From an uncultured Phascolarctobacterium sp. (GTDB lineage Bacteria; Bacillota; Negativicutes; Acidaminococcales; Acidaminococcaceae), in NCBI GenBank assembly GCA_900551335.1, contig URVO01000052.1, forward strand, positions 1 through 8,308: a stretch of 8,308 nucleotides of DNA, written 5' to 3'. Positions 1-5,296 of the stretch are shown in pieces. The notes below the pieces were generated by a model that ran no database searches, was not told the DNA's origin, and was given only the letters and a program-made list of their open reading frames with translations. The position numbers were made by a program, and so were the translations under genes. Within the stretch, counting starts at the first letter, position 1, and each line of letters starts with the position of its first letter.

Positions 1-11
1 CAATTTTCCTT

Positions 12-17
12 TATAAT
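12..17 (+). promoter_or_regulatory. Likely -10 box of the XRE-regulator promoter
   Basis: A perfect TATAAT lies 44 bp before the start codon of the plus-strand regulator. The matching -35 box would fall before the first base of the window, so it cannot be checked. Transcription would start near position 24 and give a leader of about 38 nt. The leader contains a perfect 10-bp palindrome, TTCCTAGGAA (41-50). This overlaps the start of the ribosome binding site GGAAGGGG (47-54, 7 nt before ATG) and could be an autoregulatory site, which is inference. Confidence 0.5.
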
Positions 18-61
18 AGACACAGAGCTGTAATATATCGTTCCTAGGAAGGGGTTCAAGT

Positions 62-1531
62 ATGACAATTTTTGCAGATACTCTCCGAAAATACTTAGAG
101 AGTAAAAACACAACAATTTACAATATCGCTAAAACCAGCGGTGTCGACCGTACCTTGATACAACATATGAAAACCGGTAAACGTCTTCCTGCTAACGCAA
201 GCGTTATTCATGCCATTGCCAAAGCGCTAATGCTTAACCTCAGTGAAACAGAAGAGCTTATCCGTGCTTACGACATCACGCATATGGGTGAAGATAATTA
301 TTTTCGACGCGAACACGTCAGCAAAATCATTGCTAGCTTTTATGATATGAACACCGCCAGCAAACTCGTCCTGCCCAAAGTCTCGCAAGACACTCTGGAA
401 ATGAATGAAGCGCTGAAAGAAATCGTTGGTCATTCCAACATTAACCGTATTGTCAAGGCGATTATTGAAACGGAAACAAATAAAAAAGGCGGCCATGTGA
501 AAATCATGGTTCAGCCTGAGTATACCTATATTTACGATTGTCTTACTTCTATTGACTTCAATAGTAATAATACAAATGTTGAGGCAATCATTGTCTTCGA
601 TAAAAACGAAGGCCATAAAAGCACCATTTATAATCTGAATATCTTGGAAAAACTTGTACCGATTCTGTTTCAGTGCGACGTTTTCCATCCCTATTATATT
701 TACGAAAATGTCGATTCGCTGTTCAATAAAAACAGCTTTCTTCCATACAAAATCATTACAAGTGATTTTGTTATCGCTATTTCCTATGATCAGAGCAAGG
801 CTGTGCTGTACAGAGATGCGTCAATGATTAATCTGCTCAACGAAACGTTCCAAAAGCAGCTTAACATCGCCACACCTATCTGCCACACTTTCCACCCCAC
901 TCCCGCAGAATATCTGGCCTCAACATTTGCGCCGAATGAAGACCTTGATGCAGATACTATTTATGAGCTTTTCTACCAGCCCTGCTTCCCTAGTTTTTGT
1001 CCTAATGATATCCTTCTGGACAGGTTAAATACAGATATCATTCCACCGGAAATGCAAAATGTGATTGTAGATTATTTTTCCAAAATCCATGCGCAATACC
1101 AAAATAAACACATCTCTTTCACCTTAGAAGGACTTAACTACTTTATGGAAACAGGCCGCGTGACAGAAATTCCTGACTTTATGTATTCCTACCTCACGCC
1201 ACCGCAGCGCCTGACCATGCTTAAGGCTATCGTTGCCAGCGTCGACGACGGCAGTTTTACGCCACGCATCATCAGAAGTGAAAGACTAACTGTTCCTTCC
1301 CCCATCTGCATCTGTGCTCCCAACGAGCATAAAGTAATCATCTATTATTTCAGTCCCGATAAAGGACAATATATCTTCAGTCTGCAAGAGCTGAGTCTGG
1401 TACAGGCCTTCTATGACTTCCTTACTTATCTGCATGAAAGTCCGCTAGTCTACAGCCTTGACGAAAGCAAAGCCCTGCTGCATAACGTATTAGAAAAATA
1501 TCAGCAGCATCCTAACTTTCTCCAAAGCTAA
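62..1531 (+). CDS. XRE-family HTH transcriptional regulator with a large uncharacterised C-terminal region
   Basis: The product is 489 aa. Residues about 6-65 look like a lambda-repressor/XRE helix-turn-helix: an opening helix, IYNIAKTSGVDRTLIQHMKTG as the helix-turn-helix core, then a third helix pair up to about residue 70. Binding DNA is therefore the likely role. The remaining 420 residues show no motif I recognise, no signal peptide and no convincing membrane segment, so the protein should be cytosolic. This part may sense a ligand or partner, which is inference. ATG at 62 is preceded by GGAAGGGG with 7-nt spacing. The gene is clearly more AT-rich than the purine genes across the window (sampled lines about 28-47% GC against about 65% in a purD line). 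It is the only plus-strand gene and converges on the cold-shock gene, sharing a terminator with it. Its target genes cannot be read from the window. Confidence 0.85.
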   Translation: MTIFADTLRKYLESKNTTIYNIAKTSGVDRTLIQHMKTGKRLPANASVIHAIAKALMLNLSETEELIRAYDITHMGEDNYFRREHVSKIIASFYDMNTASKLVLPKVSQDTLEMNEALKEIVGHSNINRIVKAIIETETNKKGGHVKIMVQPEYTYIYDCLTSIDFNSNNTNVEAIIVFDKNEGHKSTIYNLNILEKLVPILFQCDVFHPYYIYENVDSLFNKNSFLPYKIITSDFVIAISYDQSKAVLYRDASMINLLNETFQKQLNIATPICHTFHPTPAEYLASTFAPNEDLDADTIYELFYQPCFPSFCPNDILLDRLNTDIIPPEMQNVIVDYFSKIHAQYQNKHISFTLEGLNYFMETGRVTEIPDFMYSYLTPPQRLTMLKAIVASVDDGSFTPRIIRSERLTVPSPICICAPNEHKVIIYYFSPDKGQYIFSLQELSLVQAFYDFLTYLHESPLVYSLDESKALLHNVLEKYQQHPNFLQS

Positions 1532-1557
1532 GCAGTTTCCTGACAAATAACTGCTTA
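1529..1557 (+). repeat. Inverted repeat overlapping the regulator stop codon
   Basis: TAAGCAGTT (1529-1537) and AACTGCTTA (1549-1557) are perfect 9-bp arms around an 11-nt loop, and the left arm includes the TAA stop codon. No T-tract follows, so this is not a standard intrinsic terminator on its own. It may assist the stronger hairpin 20 bp downstream or protect the mRNA 3' end, which is inference. Confidence 0.5.
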
Positions 1558-1576
1558 ACTAATAAAGCACAAAAAA

Positions 1577-1631
1577 ACTGCCCCAGTGTCGCCTGCTTCC
1601 TGCACGGAAAGCAAAGCTGCACTGGGGCAGT
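1577..1631. terminator. Bidirectional intrinsic terminator between convergent genes
   Basis: ACTGCCCCAGTG (1577-1588) pairs perfectly with CACTGGGGCAGT (1620-1631) across a 31-nt loop. The loop itself holds a small bulged stem, GCTTCC against GGAAAGC. On the plus strand the hairpin is followed by TCTCTTTTTATTTTATTT, which would end the XRE-regulator transcript. On the minus strand the run of seven A at 1571-1577 reads as a T-tract, which would end the cold-shock transcript. One element thus insulates both genes. Confidence 0.9.
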
Positions 1632-1657
1632 CTCTTTTTATTTTATTTATGCCAGTA

Positions 1658-1861
1658 TTAGTCCTCTACATGCACAACATTTGCAGCCTGCTCGCCGCGG
1701 TCGCCGGTGATAACATCGAACTCCACAGTCCAGCCCTCCTGCAATGTTTTGAAGCCTTCGCTTTTAATACCGGAGAAATGCACGAACAAATCCTTCGCGC
1801 CCTCTCTTTGAATAAAGCCATAGCCCTTTTCTGCATTAAACCATTTTACTTTGCCTTGCAT
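1658..1861 (-). CDS. Cold-shock protein (CspA/CspB family)
   Basis: The 67-aa product has the usual length of a single cold-shock domain, a five-stranded OB-fold that binds single-stranded RNA and DNA. Both RNA-binding motifs are intact: RNP1 KGYGFI (12-17) and RNP2 LFVHFS (25-30), together with the opening GKVKWFN that carries Trp7. Such proteins act as RNA chaperones that melt mRNA secondary structure, in the cold or constitutively; which applies here cannot be told. The start at 1861 is set by GGGAGG (1870-1875), 8 nt upstream. The first 16 bases overlap the 3' end of the GIY-YIG gene, whose coding sequence also contains this ribosome binding site, so the two genes are probably co-transcribed and translationally linked. 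Transcription ends at the inverted repeat 27 bp past the stop codon. The csp paralogue letter cannot be assigned. Confidence 0.95.
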   Translation of the reverse strand: MQGKVKWFNAEKGYGFIQREGAKDLFVHFSGIKSEGFKTLQEGWTVEFDVITGDRGEQAANVVHVED

Positions 1862-2154
1862 TTACATATCCTCCCAGCTTCATCATTCTTCCCCTCATTT
1901 TGCTCTGCCAGCCACGCCGTCACCAGCGCCAGCTTCGCAGAACGCGCCAGACGCTTGATAGCACATTCACGCCGCAGTGCGCTTTCCTTATCCGCAAGCT
2001 CCTCAGTATAAACAAGCTCCAGCGGTCCACGTCCGCGCGTGTACTTCGCTCCCTTGCCTGCACAATGCATAGCAAAGCGGTGCGCCACATCATTCGTCCA
2101 GCCTGTATATAAGCTGCCGTCCTTGCAGCGCAGCATATATACAAAGGCAGCCAT
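1846..2154 (-). CDS. GIY-YIG nuclease-superfamily protein, YhbQ/UPF0213-like
   Basis: The 102-aa product is a minimal single-domain GIY-YIG protein, like the YhbQ/UPF0213 group. The signature runs VYMLRC (5-10), then SLYTGWT (14-20) with Tyr16 and Gly18, followed by Arg26, His30, the run [12 protein letters not shown] (33-44), and Glu63 as candidate metal ligand. In this superfamily Tyr, Arg and Glu act in Mg2+-dependent phosphodiester cleavage; the cellular role of the short free-standing members is poorly known. The start ATG (2154) directly abuts the TAA of the prolyl isomerase gene with no gap. GAGGT about 10 nt upstream, inside the end of that gene, can serve as ribosome binding site. 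The tail (residues 85-102) is charged and overlaps the start of the cold-shock gene. Confidence 0.9.
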   Translation of the reverse strand: MAAFVYMLRCKDGSLYTGWTNDVAHRFAMHCAGKGAKYTRGRGPLELVYTEELADKESALRRECAIKRLARSAKLALVTAWLAEQNEGKNDEAGRICKCKAK

Positions 2155-2625
2155 TTATTTTACTACCTCAACCTTTTCCATGGTCACAGCTTCACGCGGA
2201 CGGTCACGGAAATCAGTCGGCACAACGCCAATCAGACGTACAACGTCCATGCCCTCAACAACCTTGCCGAAGATAGCATGGTGACCGTTGAGCCACGGAG
2301 TCGGAGCCAGCGTAATGAAGAACTGGCTGCCGCCGGTGTTCGGGCCTGCATTGGCCATGGACAAAATGCCTTCATCGTCATGCTTCAGTCCTTCGCCAAA
2401 CTCGTCTTTAATTTTGTAGCCGGGGCCGCCCATGCCGGTGCCGGTCGGGTCGCCGCCCTGAATCATGAAGCCGTCGATAACGCGGTGGAAAATAATGCCG
2501 TCATAAAAGCCCTTTTCTACCAGCTCGATAAAGTTTTTCGTAGTCAGCGGTGCTTTGTCCTCGAACATTTCTGCAACAAAAACACCCTTGTTAGTCGTAA
2601 ATTTAATTTTTCTGTTTTCAGCCAT
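2155..2625 (-). CDS. Peptidyl-prolyl cis-trans isomerase, cyclophilin type
   Basis: The 156-aa product is a single cyclophilin domain with no signal peptide, so it is predicted to be a cytosolic prolyl isomerase and folding helper. The active site is complete: [13 protein letters not shown] (46-58) with catalytic Arg48, Phe53 and Gln56; GSQFFIT (99-105) with Gln101 and Phe103; and [10 protein letters not shown] (111-120). Trp111 is the residue that favours cyclosporin binding in human cyclophilin A. A longer frame opens at an ATG at 2640, but that ATG lies in the sequence ATGGAGGT, which is the ribosome binding site of the inner ATG at 2625. I therefore chose 2625. The gene is the first of a three-gene cluster, abuts the GIY-YIG gene and has no obvious promoter of its own. 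It is probably fed by read-through from the membrane-protein gene across the hairpin repeat. PpiA or PpiB naming is not justified from sequence alone. Confidence 0.95.
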   Translation of the reverse strand: MAENRKIKFTTNKGVFVAEMFEDKAPLTTKNFIELVEKGFYDGIIFHRVIDGFMIQGGDPTGTGMGGPGYKIKDEFGEGLKHDDEGILSMANAGPNTGGSQFFITLAPTPWLNGHHAIFGKVVEGMDVVRLIGVVPTDFRDRPREAVTMEKVEVVK

Positions 2626-2632
2626 GAGATTT

Positions 2633-2638
2633 ACCTCC
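2633..2638 (-). promoter_or_regulatory. Ribosome binding site that fixes the prolyl isomerase start
   Basis: On the minus strand GGAGGT lies 7 nt before the ATG at 2625. It is embedded in the upstream in-frame ATG at 2640, which itself has no Shine-Dalgarno sequence: the bases before it are TATAGTAA. This argues that translation begins at 2625 and not at 2640. Confidence 0.85.
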
Positions 2639-2654
2639 ATTTACTATATTTTTT

Positions 2655-2757
2655 AGAACAGGCTAGAAGGTACCAGATGCGAAGAATGGCGACGACGGCG
2701 TACAAAGCGTACTCCTAGTAGCCATGATGAAGCAGATGGTGCCTTATAGGCTGTTCT
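2655..2757. repeat. Interspersed hairpin element, copy A
   Basis: This 103-bp imperfect inverted repeat fills the gap between the membrane-protein stop codon (2759-2761) and the prolyl isomerase gene. Pairing blocks are AGAACAG/CTGTTCT (2655-2661 with 2751-2757), AAGGTACCA/TGGTGCCTT (2667-2675 with 2737-2745, one T-G pair), TGC/GCA (2678-2680 with 2732-2734), ATGGC/GCCAT (2686-2690 with 2721-2725) and an apical GTAC/GTAC around a 5-nt loop. A G-A/A-G tandem mismatch sits at 2676-2677 against 2735-2736. It is similar throughout to copy B (3826-3926), including an identical 15-bp core GCGACGACGGCGTAC (2689-2703). No T-tract follows on the minus strand, so it is not a standard terminator. A small non-autonomous mobile element or a structured mRNA element is possible; I cannot name the family. 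Confidence 0.85.
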
Positions 2758-2758
2758 C

Positions 2759-3643
2759 TTAATATACTTCGTGGTTAACCAGCGCCACAACCAGCATAAT
2801 GCCACAGCCAGCTGCAGCAGCTACGGCCGGCATCAGCGACGGAATAATAGCGTTGCCATGCATAAAGGTCAGCGTGAACAGCATCATGAGGAAATAGCCC
2901 TGCATGGTCTGCAGACGCTTCGGCAACAGACGCTTGCCGTTCTTGTCACCCTTCGCCTTCACAAAATCAGCACAGCGGATTTCCGGCAGGAAAATAATGA
3001 ACGCTACAGCCATGATAATAATGTTGCTCATCGACAAAACATTTTCTATCGTGCCATACTTAGCAAAAATCAGGCAGGCCAAAGAAATACCTGCAAGATA
3101 AAGGCTGCGGAAATAACCGGCCTGAATCTGGCTTTCGAGGATATAAGCCGCACCGGTCAGGAGCGGGAATACCCAATAGCCGCCGAGACCGAGCCAGGCA
3201 GCACTGCCAATCATCAGCACATTGTCAATAATACGATGTCTGTCACCGGAGCTGCGGTTCAGCATACGCAGGATGAAGAGCAGCCACAGCATTACCAAAA
3301 TGTTGCCCTCCCCCATAAAGAAGTACGCCACCAGCGTCAGGCCGCCGCCGATGAAGCCGCCCAGATAACGGTCGGGGTCCAGCTCCGCTGCCAGCATATA
3401 GCTGAACAAAAAGCCCAGCGCATAACCCAGCGCACTGACTACAGCATCAGTGCTGTCCATGCCTGTAGAGCATTTCCACAGCGTCACGGCTACGGAAATA
3501 AAAATAGCGCACATCATCGCCAGCTTGTTGCCCTTTTGGTCAAAATCAATCGGTCGTCCCAAGCCAAGATATTGGCTAAGACCTGTGGGGTCATAGCCAG
3601 CGACAGGCTGGTCGCCAGCGTATTTATTCATTTTCTTCGACAT
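2759..3643 (-). CDS. Multi-spanning integral membrane protein of unknown function
   Basis: I do not recognise this 294-aa protein. After a polar N-terminus of about 40 residues it has roughly eight to ten hydrophobic stretches: near 41-57, 68-86, 92-110, 113-127, 140-155, 157-170, 180-197, 203-220, 249-265 and 270-290. It is therefore an inner-membrane protein. A basic loop at about 229-245 (KAKGDKNGKRLLPKRL) and a charged segment at 130-141 (RSSGDRHRIIDN) separate the hydrophobic blocks. There is no transporter signature, ATPase motif or signal peptide cleavage site that I can identify. The frame is open up to an ATG at 3709, but the inner ATG at 3643 has GAGGTG 7 nt upstream and lies below a TATAAT promoter at 3681-3686. 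A start at 3709 would lie upstream of that -10 box, so 3643 is preferred. The stop is followed at once by hairpin copy A. Confidence 0.85.
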   Translation of the reverse strand: MSKKMNKYAGDQPVAGYDPTGLSQYLGLGRPIDFDQKGNKLAMMCAIFISVAVTLWKCSTGMDSTDAVVSALGYALGFLFSYMLAAELDPDRYLGGFIGGGLTLVAYFFMGEGNILVMLWLLFILRMLNRSSGDRHRIIDNVLMIGSAAWLGLGGYWVFPLLTGAAYILESQIQAGYFRSLYLAGISLACLIFAKYGTIENVLSMSNIIIMAVAFIIFLPEIRCADFVKAKGDKNGKRLLPKRLQTMQGYFLMMLFTLTFMHGNAIIPSLMPAVAAAAGCGIMLVVALVNHEVY

Positions 3644-3680
3644 ATCATCACACCTCGTATAAAAAGTTTTTAACCTCTTT

Positions 3681-3711
3681 ATTATAACATAAGATGAGAT
3701 TAAAAGCACAA
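3681..3711 (-). promoter_or_regulatory. Promoter of the membrane-protein gene
   Basis: On the minus strand a perfect TATAAT box occupies 3686-3681, in an AT-rich stretch 37 bp before the start codon. TTGTGC at 3711-3706 is a candidate -35 box, but its 19-bp spacer is longer than ideal, so the -35 call is weak. The promoter begins right where the peptidase terminator ends, which makes the membrane-protein gene the head of its own transcript. Confidence 0.55.
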
Positions 3712-3748
3712 AAATATTGAGAGCGACATGATTGCGCTCTCAATATTT
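3712..3748 (-). terminator. Intrinsic terminator of the M20 peptidase transcript
   Basis: Two perfect 14-bp arms, AAATATTGAGAGCG (3712-3725) and CGCTCTCAATATTT (3735-3748), enclose a 9-nt loop. On the minus strand the hairpin runs into TTTTTGTGCTTTT. It lies about 180 bp beyond the peptidase stop codon, with hairpin copy B in between, so that element would be carried in the 3' untranslated region. The arms are symmetric and could also work on the plus strand, but no plus-strand gene lies upstream. Confidence 0.8.
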
Positions 3749-3774
3749 ATTAAACTATAAATTTATCTGCCTTC

Positions 3775-3806
3775 AGCAGATGATGCTTTATCACACGCCT
3801 ACGCTT
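3775..3806. repeat. Partial duplicate of the right arm of hairpin copy B
   Basis: These 32 bp repeat 3901-3932 in direct orientation with two mismatches (A/G at the 19th base and C/T at the 28th) and a period of 126 bp. Both are followed within a few bases by TTCTCT. The partial copy can itself pair with the left arm of copy B: 3786-3800 with 3826-3840, 13 of 15 positions. Copy B thus has two competing partners. This looks like a remnant of a tandem copy. Confidence 0.8.
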
Positions 3807-3825
3807 GAACTTCTCTACCCTCAGC

Positions 3826-3926
3826 AGGCGTGGGAGAAAGTATTAGATGCGAGTAATCGCGACGACGGCGTACTAGAGGTACGTCTAGGAGCGATTATGA
3901 AGCAGATGATGCTTTATCGCACGCCT
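3826..3926. repeat. Interspersed hairpin element, copy B
   Basis: This second copy of the element lies directly 3' of the M20 peptidase gene, whose stop codon is at 3931-3933. Pairing blocks match those of copy A: AGGCGTG/CACGCCT (3826-3832 with 3920-3926), AAAGTATTA/TGATGCTTT (3837-3845 with 3907-3915), TGC/GCA (3848-3850 with 3902-3904), TAATCGC/GCGATTA (3854-3860 with 3891-3897) and apical GTAC/GTAC (3870-3873 with 3879-3882) around a 5-nt loop. The same G-A tandem mismatch separates the second and third blocks. Against copy A there are compensated changes at 3839/3913, 3843/3909 and 3858/3893. The core GCGACGACGGCGTAC (3859-3873) is identical in both copies. Confidence 0.85.
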
Positions 3927-3930
3927 ATGC

Positions 3931-5157
3931 TTAAAAGTTCTCTGCCAGCTCCGCCAACGTCAAAGCAAACGCCGTAGTACGCGGCACAGCAGTATTCAAA
4001 TCAACAGACTCATGGTCAGTATGCTCGTCGTAGTTCTCTACGCCCAGCGCATCCAGCGTCGGCACAAACTTCGCCGTGCGGTTGCCGTCCGTCAGGCCGC
4101 CTGCTACCCATTCGTTAACCTCGCCGCCAAACTCTTCCTTCACGATGCGTTTATAAACGTCGACCATCTTCTGCGCCTGCGCAGTTTTCTGCATCGGACC
4201 GGTAACAATGCCACCGGTGATTTTCACCGTCGTTCCCGGAATAAAAATTTTCTGCTCCAGCGCCTTCACCTCAGCATCAAGACGCTGCTGCTCTTCGATA
4301 GTGAAGCAGCGGATGTTGACCTCGCAGAAGGCATCGCCGGGGATAACACTGATTTTGTCGTTCGTGGAGCCGATAACGCCGACGTTAATCGTATTCTGCG
4401 GAATGAACTGACCTGCATCGACAATGCCGCGCTCCTTCAGGGAAGCAGCGGTGAAGTCTGCCGGGTCGCCGGGCATAGGGCTGGCTAGCTTATGCAGCTC
4501 GGTAATGGTATAGGCAAGCTGATGAATCGCATTGGCACAGGCCTGCGAAGCGTTGCCATGATGACCGCCGATACCGGTAACCTCGACGCGGTATTTAGCG
4601 TTGCCCTTACGCTGAGTAACAATGCCCCAGTTCGGACGCGCAACGTCCATGATAATAGCGAAGTCGGACTGCTGCGACAGCTCTGCAACAATGTCCTCGG
4701 CAGTTTTGGAGCCGCCCTCCTCTTCACCGTTGGTATAATAGATAATCTCCTTGAAATTCTTGAAGCCTGCTTCCTTCAGCGCCTGCAGGCCGTGAATAAC
4801 CTCAACTACGGTAGCCTTGTCATCACCAACGCCAGGGCCCCAGGCAAAGTTGTTTTCATCTACACGGAAGGGACGGCGTGCAGCCTCACCCTTTTTGAAA
4901 ACAGTATCGACGTGAGCCACGAGCAAAATCGTATATTTGCCCTCGCCCTTAAGACGAGAAATCAAATGACAGGCTCTGTCATTATATCTGAATTCTGTTG
5001 TCGCACCGATAGCCTGCATCTTCTCTGCAACAAATTTATTGGCGGCCTCTGTGCCCTCTTTATCACCATTGCCTGAATCAATATTGGTCAATGTCTCTAA
5101 ATCCTTCACATAATCCTCATAGTGGTCTGCAATGTACTTTTTTACGAAGTTTTTCAT
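3931..5157 (-). CDS. M20-family metallopeptidase (glutamate carboxypeptidase/CPG2-like)
   Basis: The 408-aa product has the two-zinc M20 architecture with all ligands in place. AHVDT (81-85) gives His82 and Asp84 of the first motif. GPGVGDDK (107-114) gives bridging Asp112. NGEEEGGS (143-150) gives general base Glu146 and ligand Glu147. Asp171 is the single-metal ligand, and EHTDHESVD (378-386) gives His379. The dimerisation-domain histidines are in GIGGHHGNAS (195-204). The closest pattern I know is carboxypeptidase G2/ArgE/DapE, but there is no signal peptide, so a cytosolic peptidase or deacylase is expected; the substrate cannot be read. A strong AAGGAGG (5164-5170) sits 6 nt before ATG 5157. 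The gene stands alone between the IMP dehydrogenase terminator and its own terminator at 3712-3748. The stop codon overlaps the 3' edge of the 32-bp repeat at 3901-3932. Confidence 0.9.
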   Translation of the reverse strand: MKNFVKKYIADHYEDYVKDLETLTNIDSGNGDKEGTEAANKFVAEKMQAIGATTEFRYNDRACHLISRLKGEGKYTILLVAHVDTVFKKGEAARRPFRVDENNFAWGPGVGDDKATVVEVIHGLQALKEAGFKNFKEIIYYTNGEEEGGSKTAEDIVAELSQQSDFAIIMDVARPNWGIVTQRKGNAKYRVEVTGIGGHHGNASQACANAIHQLAYTITELHKLASPMPGDPADFTAASLKERGIVDAGQFIPQNTINVGVIGSTNDKISVIPGDAFCEVNIRCFTIEEQQRLDAEVKALEQKIFIPGTTVKITGGIVTGPMQKTAQAQKMVDVYKRIVKEEFGGEVNEWVAGGLTDGNRTAKFVPTLDALGVENYDEHTDHESVDLNTAVPRTTAFALTLAELAENF

Positions 5158-5245
5158 TGTATTCCTCCTTCCAACGTGCCTTAAAACACATATGGCTAAT
5201 GCTTTATTATTCGTTGAGCAGGGGGATTTTTCCTGCTTTTGTAGA
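5158..5245 (-). promoter_or_regulatory. 5' leader of the peptidase gene with a small hairpin
   Basis: This stretch must hold the promoter of the peptidase gene, because a terminator lies just upstream, but I cannot pick out a convincing -35/-10 pair. AT-rich segments near 5195-5212 are candidates for the -10 region. A short inverted repeat, AGCAGG (5217-5222) with CCTGCT (5232-5237), is visible. The AAGGAGG ribosome binding site at 5164-5170 is unusually strong. Confidence 0.35.
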
Positions 5246-5278
5246 TAAAAAAAGAGCTGTCGCGTAAGCGACAGCTCT
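5246..5278 (-). terminator. Intrinsic terminator of the IMP dehydrogenase transcript
   Basis: AGAGCTGTCGC (5253-5263) and GCGACAGCTCT (5268-5278) form a perfect 11-bp stem with a 4-nt loop. On the minus strand it is followed by seven T (5253-5247). It begins 18 bp after the IMP dehydrogenase stop codon and closes the purine-gene transcript. Confidence 0.95.
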
Positions 5279-5296
5279 CGGTAAGTCTATATTACA

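Noticed and set aside
2643..2648. TATAGT as a -10 box for the prolyl isomerase gene.
   Set aside because: Transcription would begin within the ribosome binding site at 2633-2638, so the transcript could not be translated from 2625 in the normal way.
2641..2757. Hairpin copy A as a terminator of the membrane-protein gene.
   Set aside because: On the minus strand the hairpin is followed by TAAAAAATATAG, not a T-tract, so intrinsic termination is unlikely.
2771..3673. A 300-codon plus-strand frame opposite the membrane-protein gene.
   Set aside because: The product is rich in His and Gln with no fold-like pattern and no ribosome binding site, while the minus-strand frame has clear membrane segments, a GAGGTG site and a TATAAT promoter.
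2641..3940. Insertion sequence or CRISPR explanation for the repeats.
   Set aside because: There is no transposase, no short regular spacer pattern, and only two copies plus a fragment. Clear target-site duplications could not be identified at the edges.
3732..3977. A plus-strand 81-codon frame through hairpin copy B, with a similar peptide readable in copy A (KVPDAKNGDDGV against KVLDASNRDDGV).
   Set aside because: The shared frame follows from shared DNA. Differences between copies fall at all codon positions and often change the residue, while stem pairs are compensated. In copy A a TAG at 2664-2666 closes the frame just upstream. There is no good ribosome binding site.
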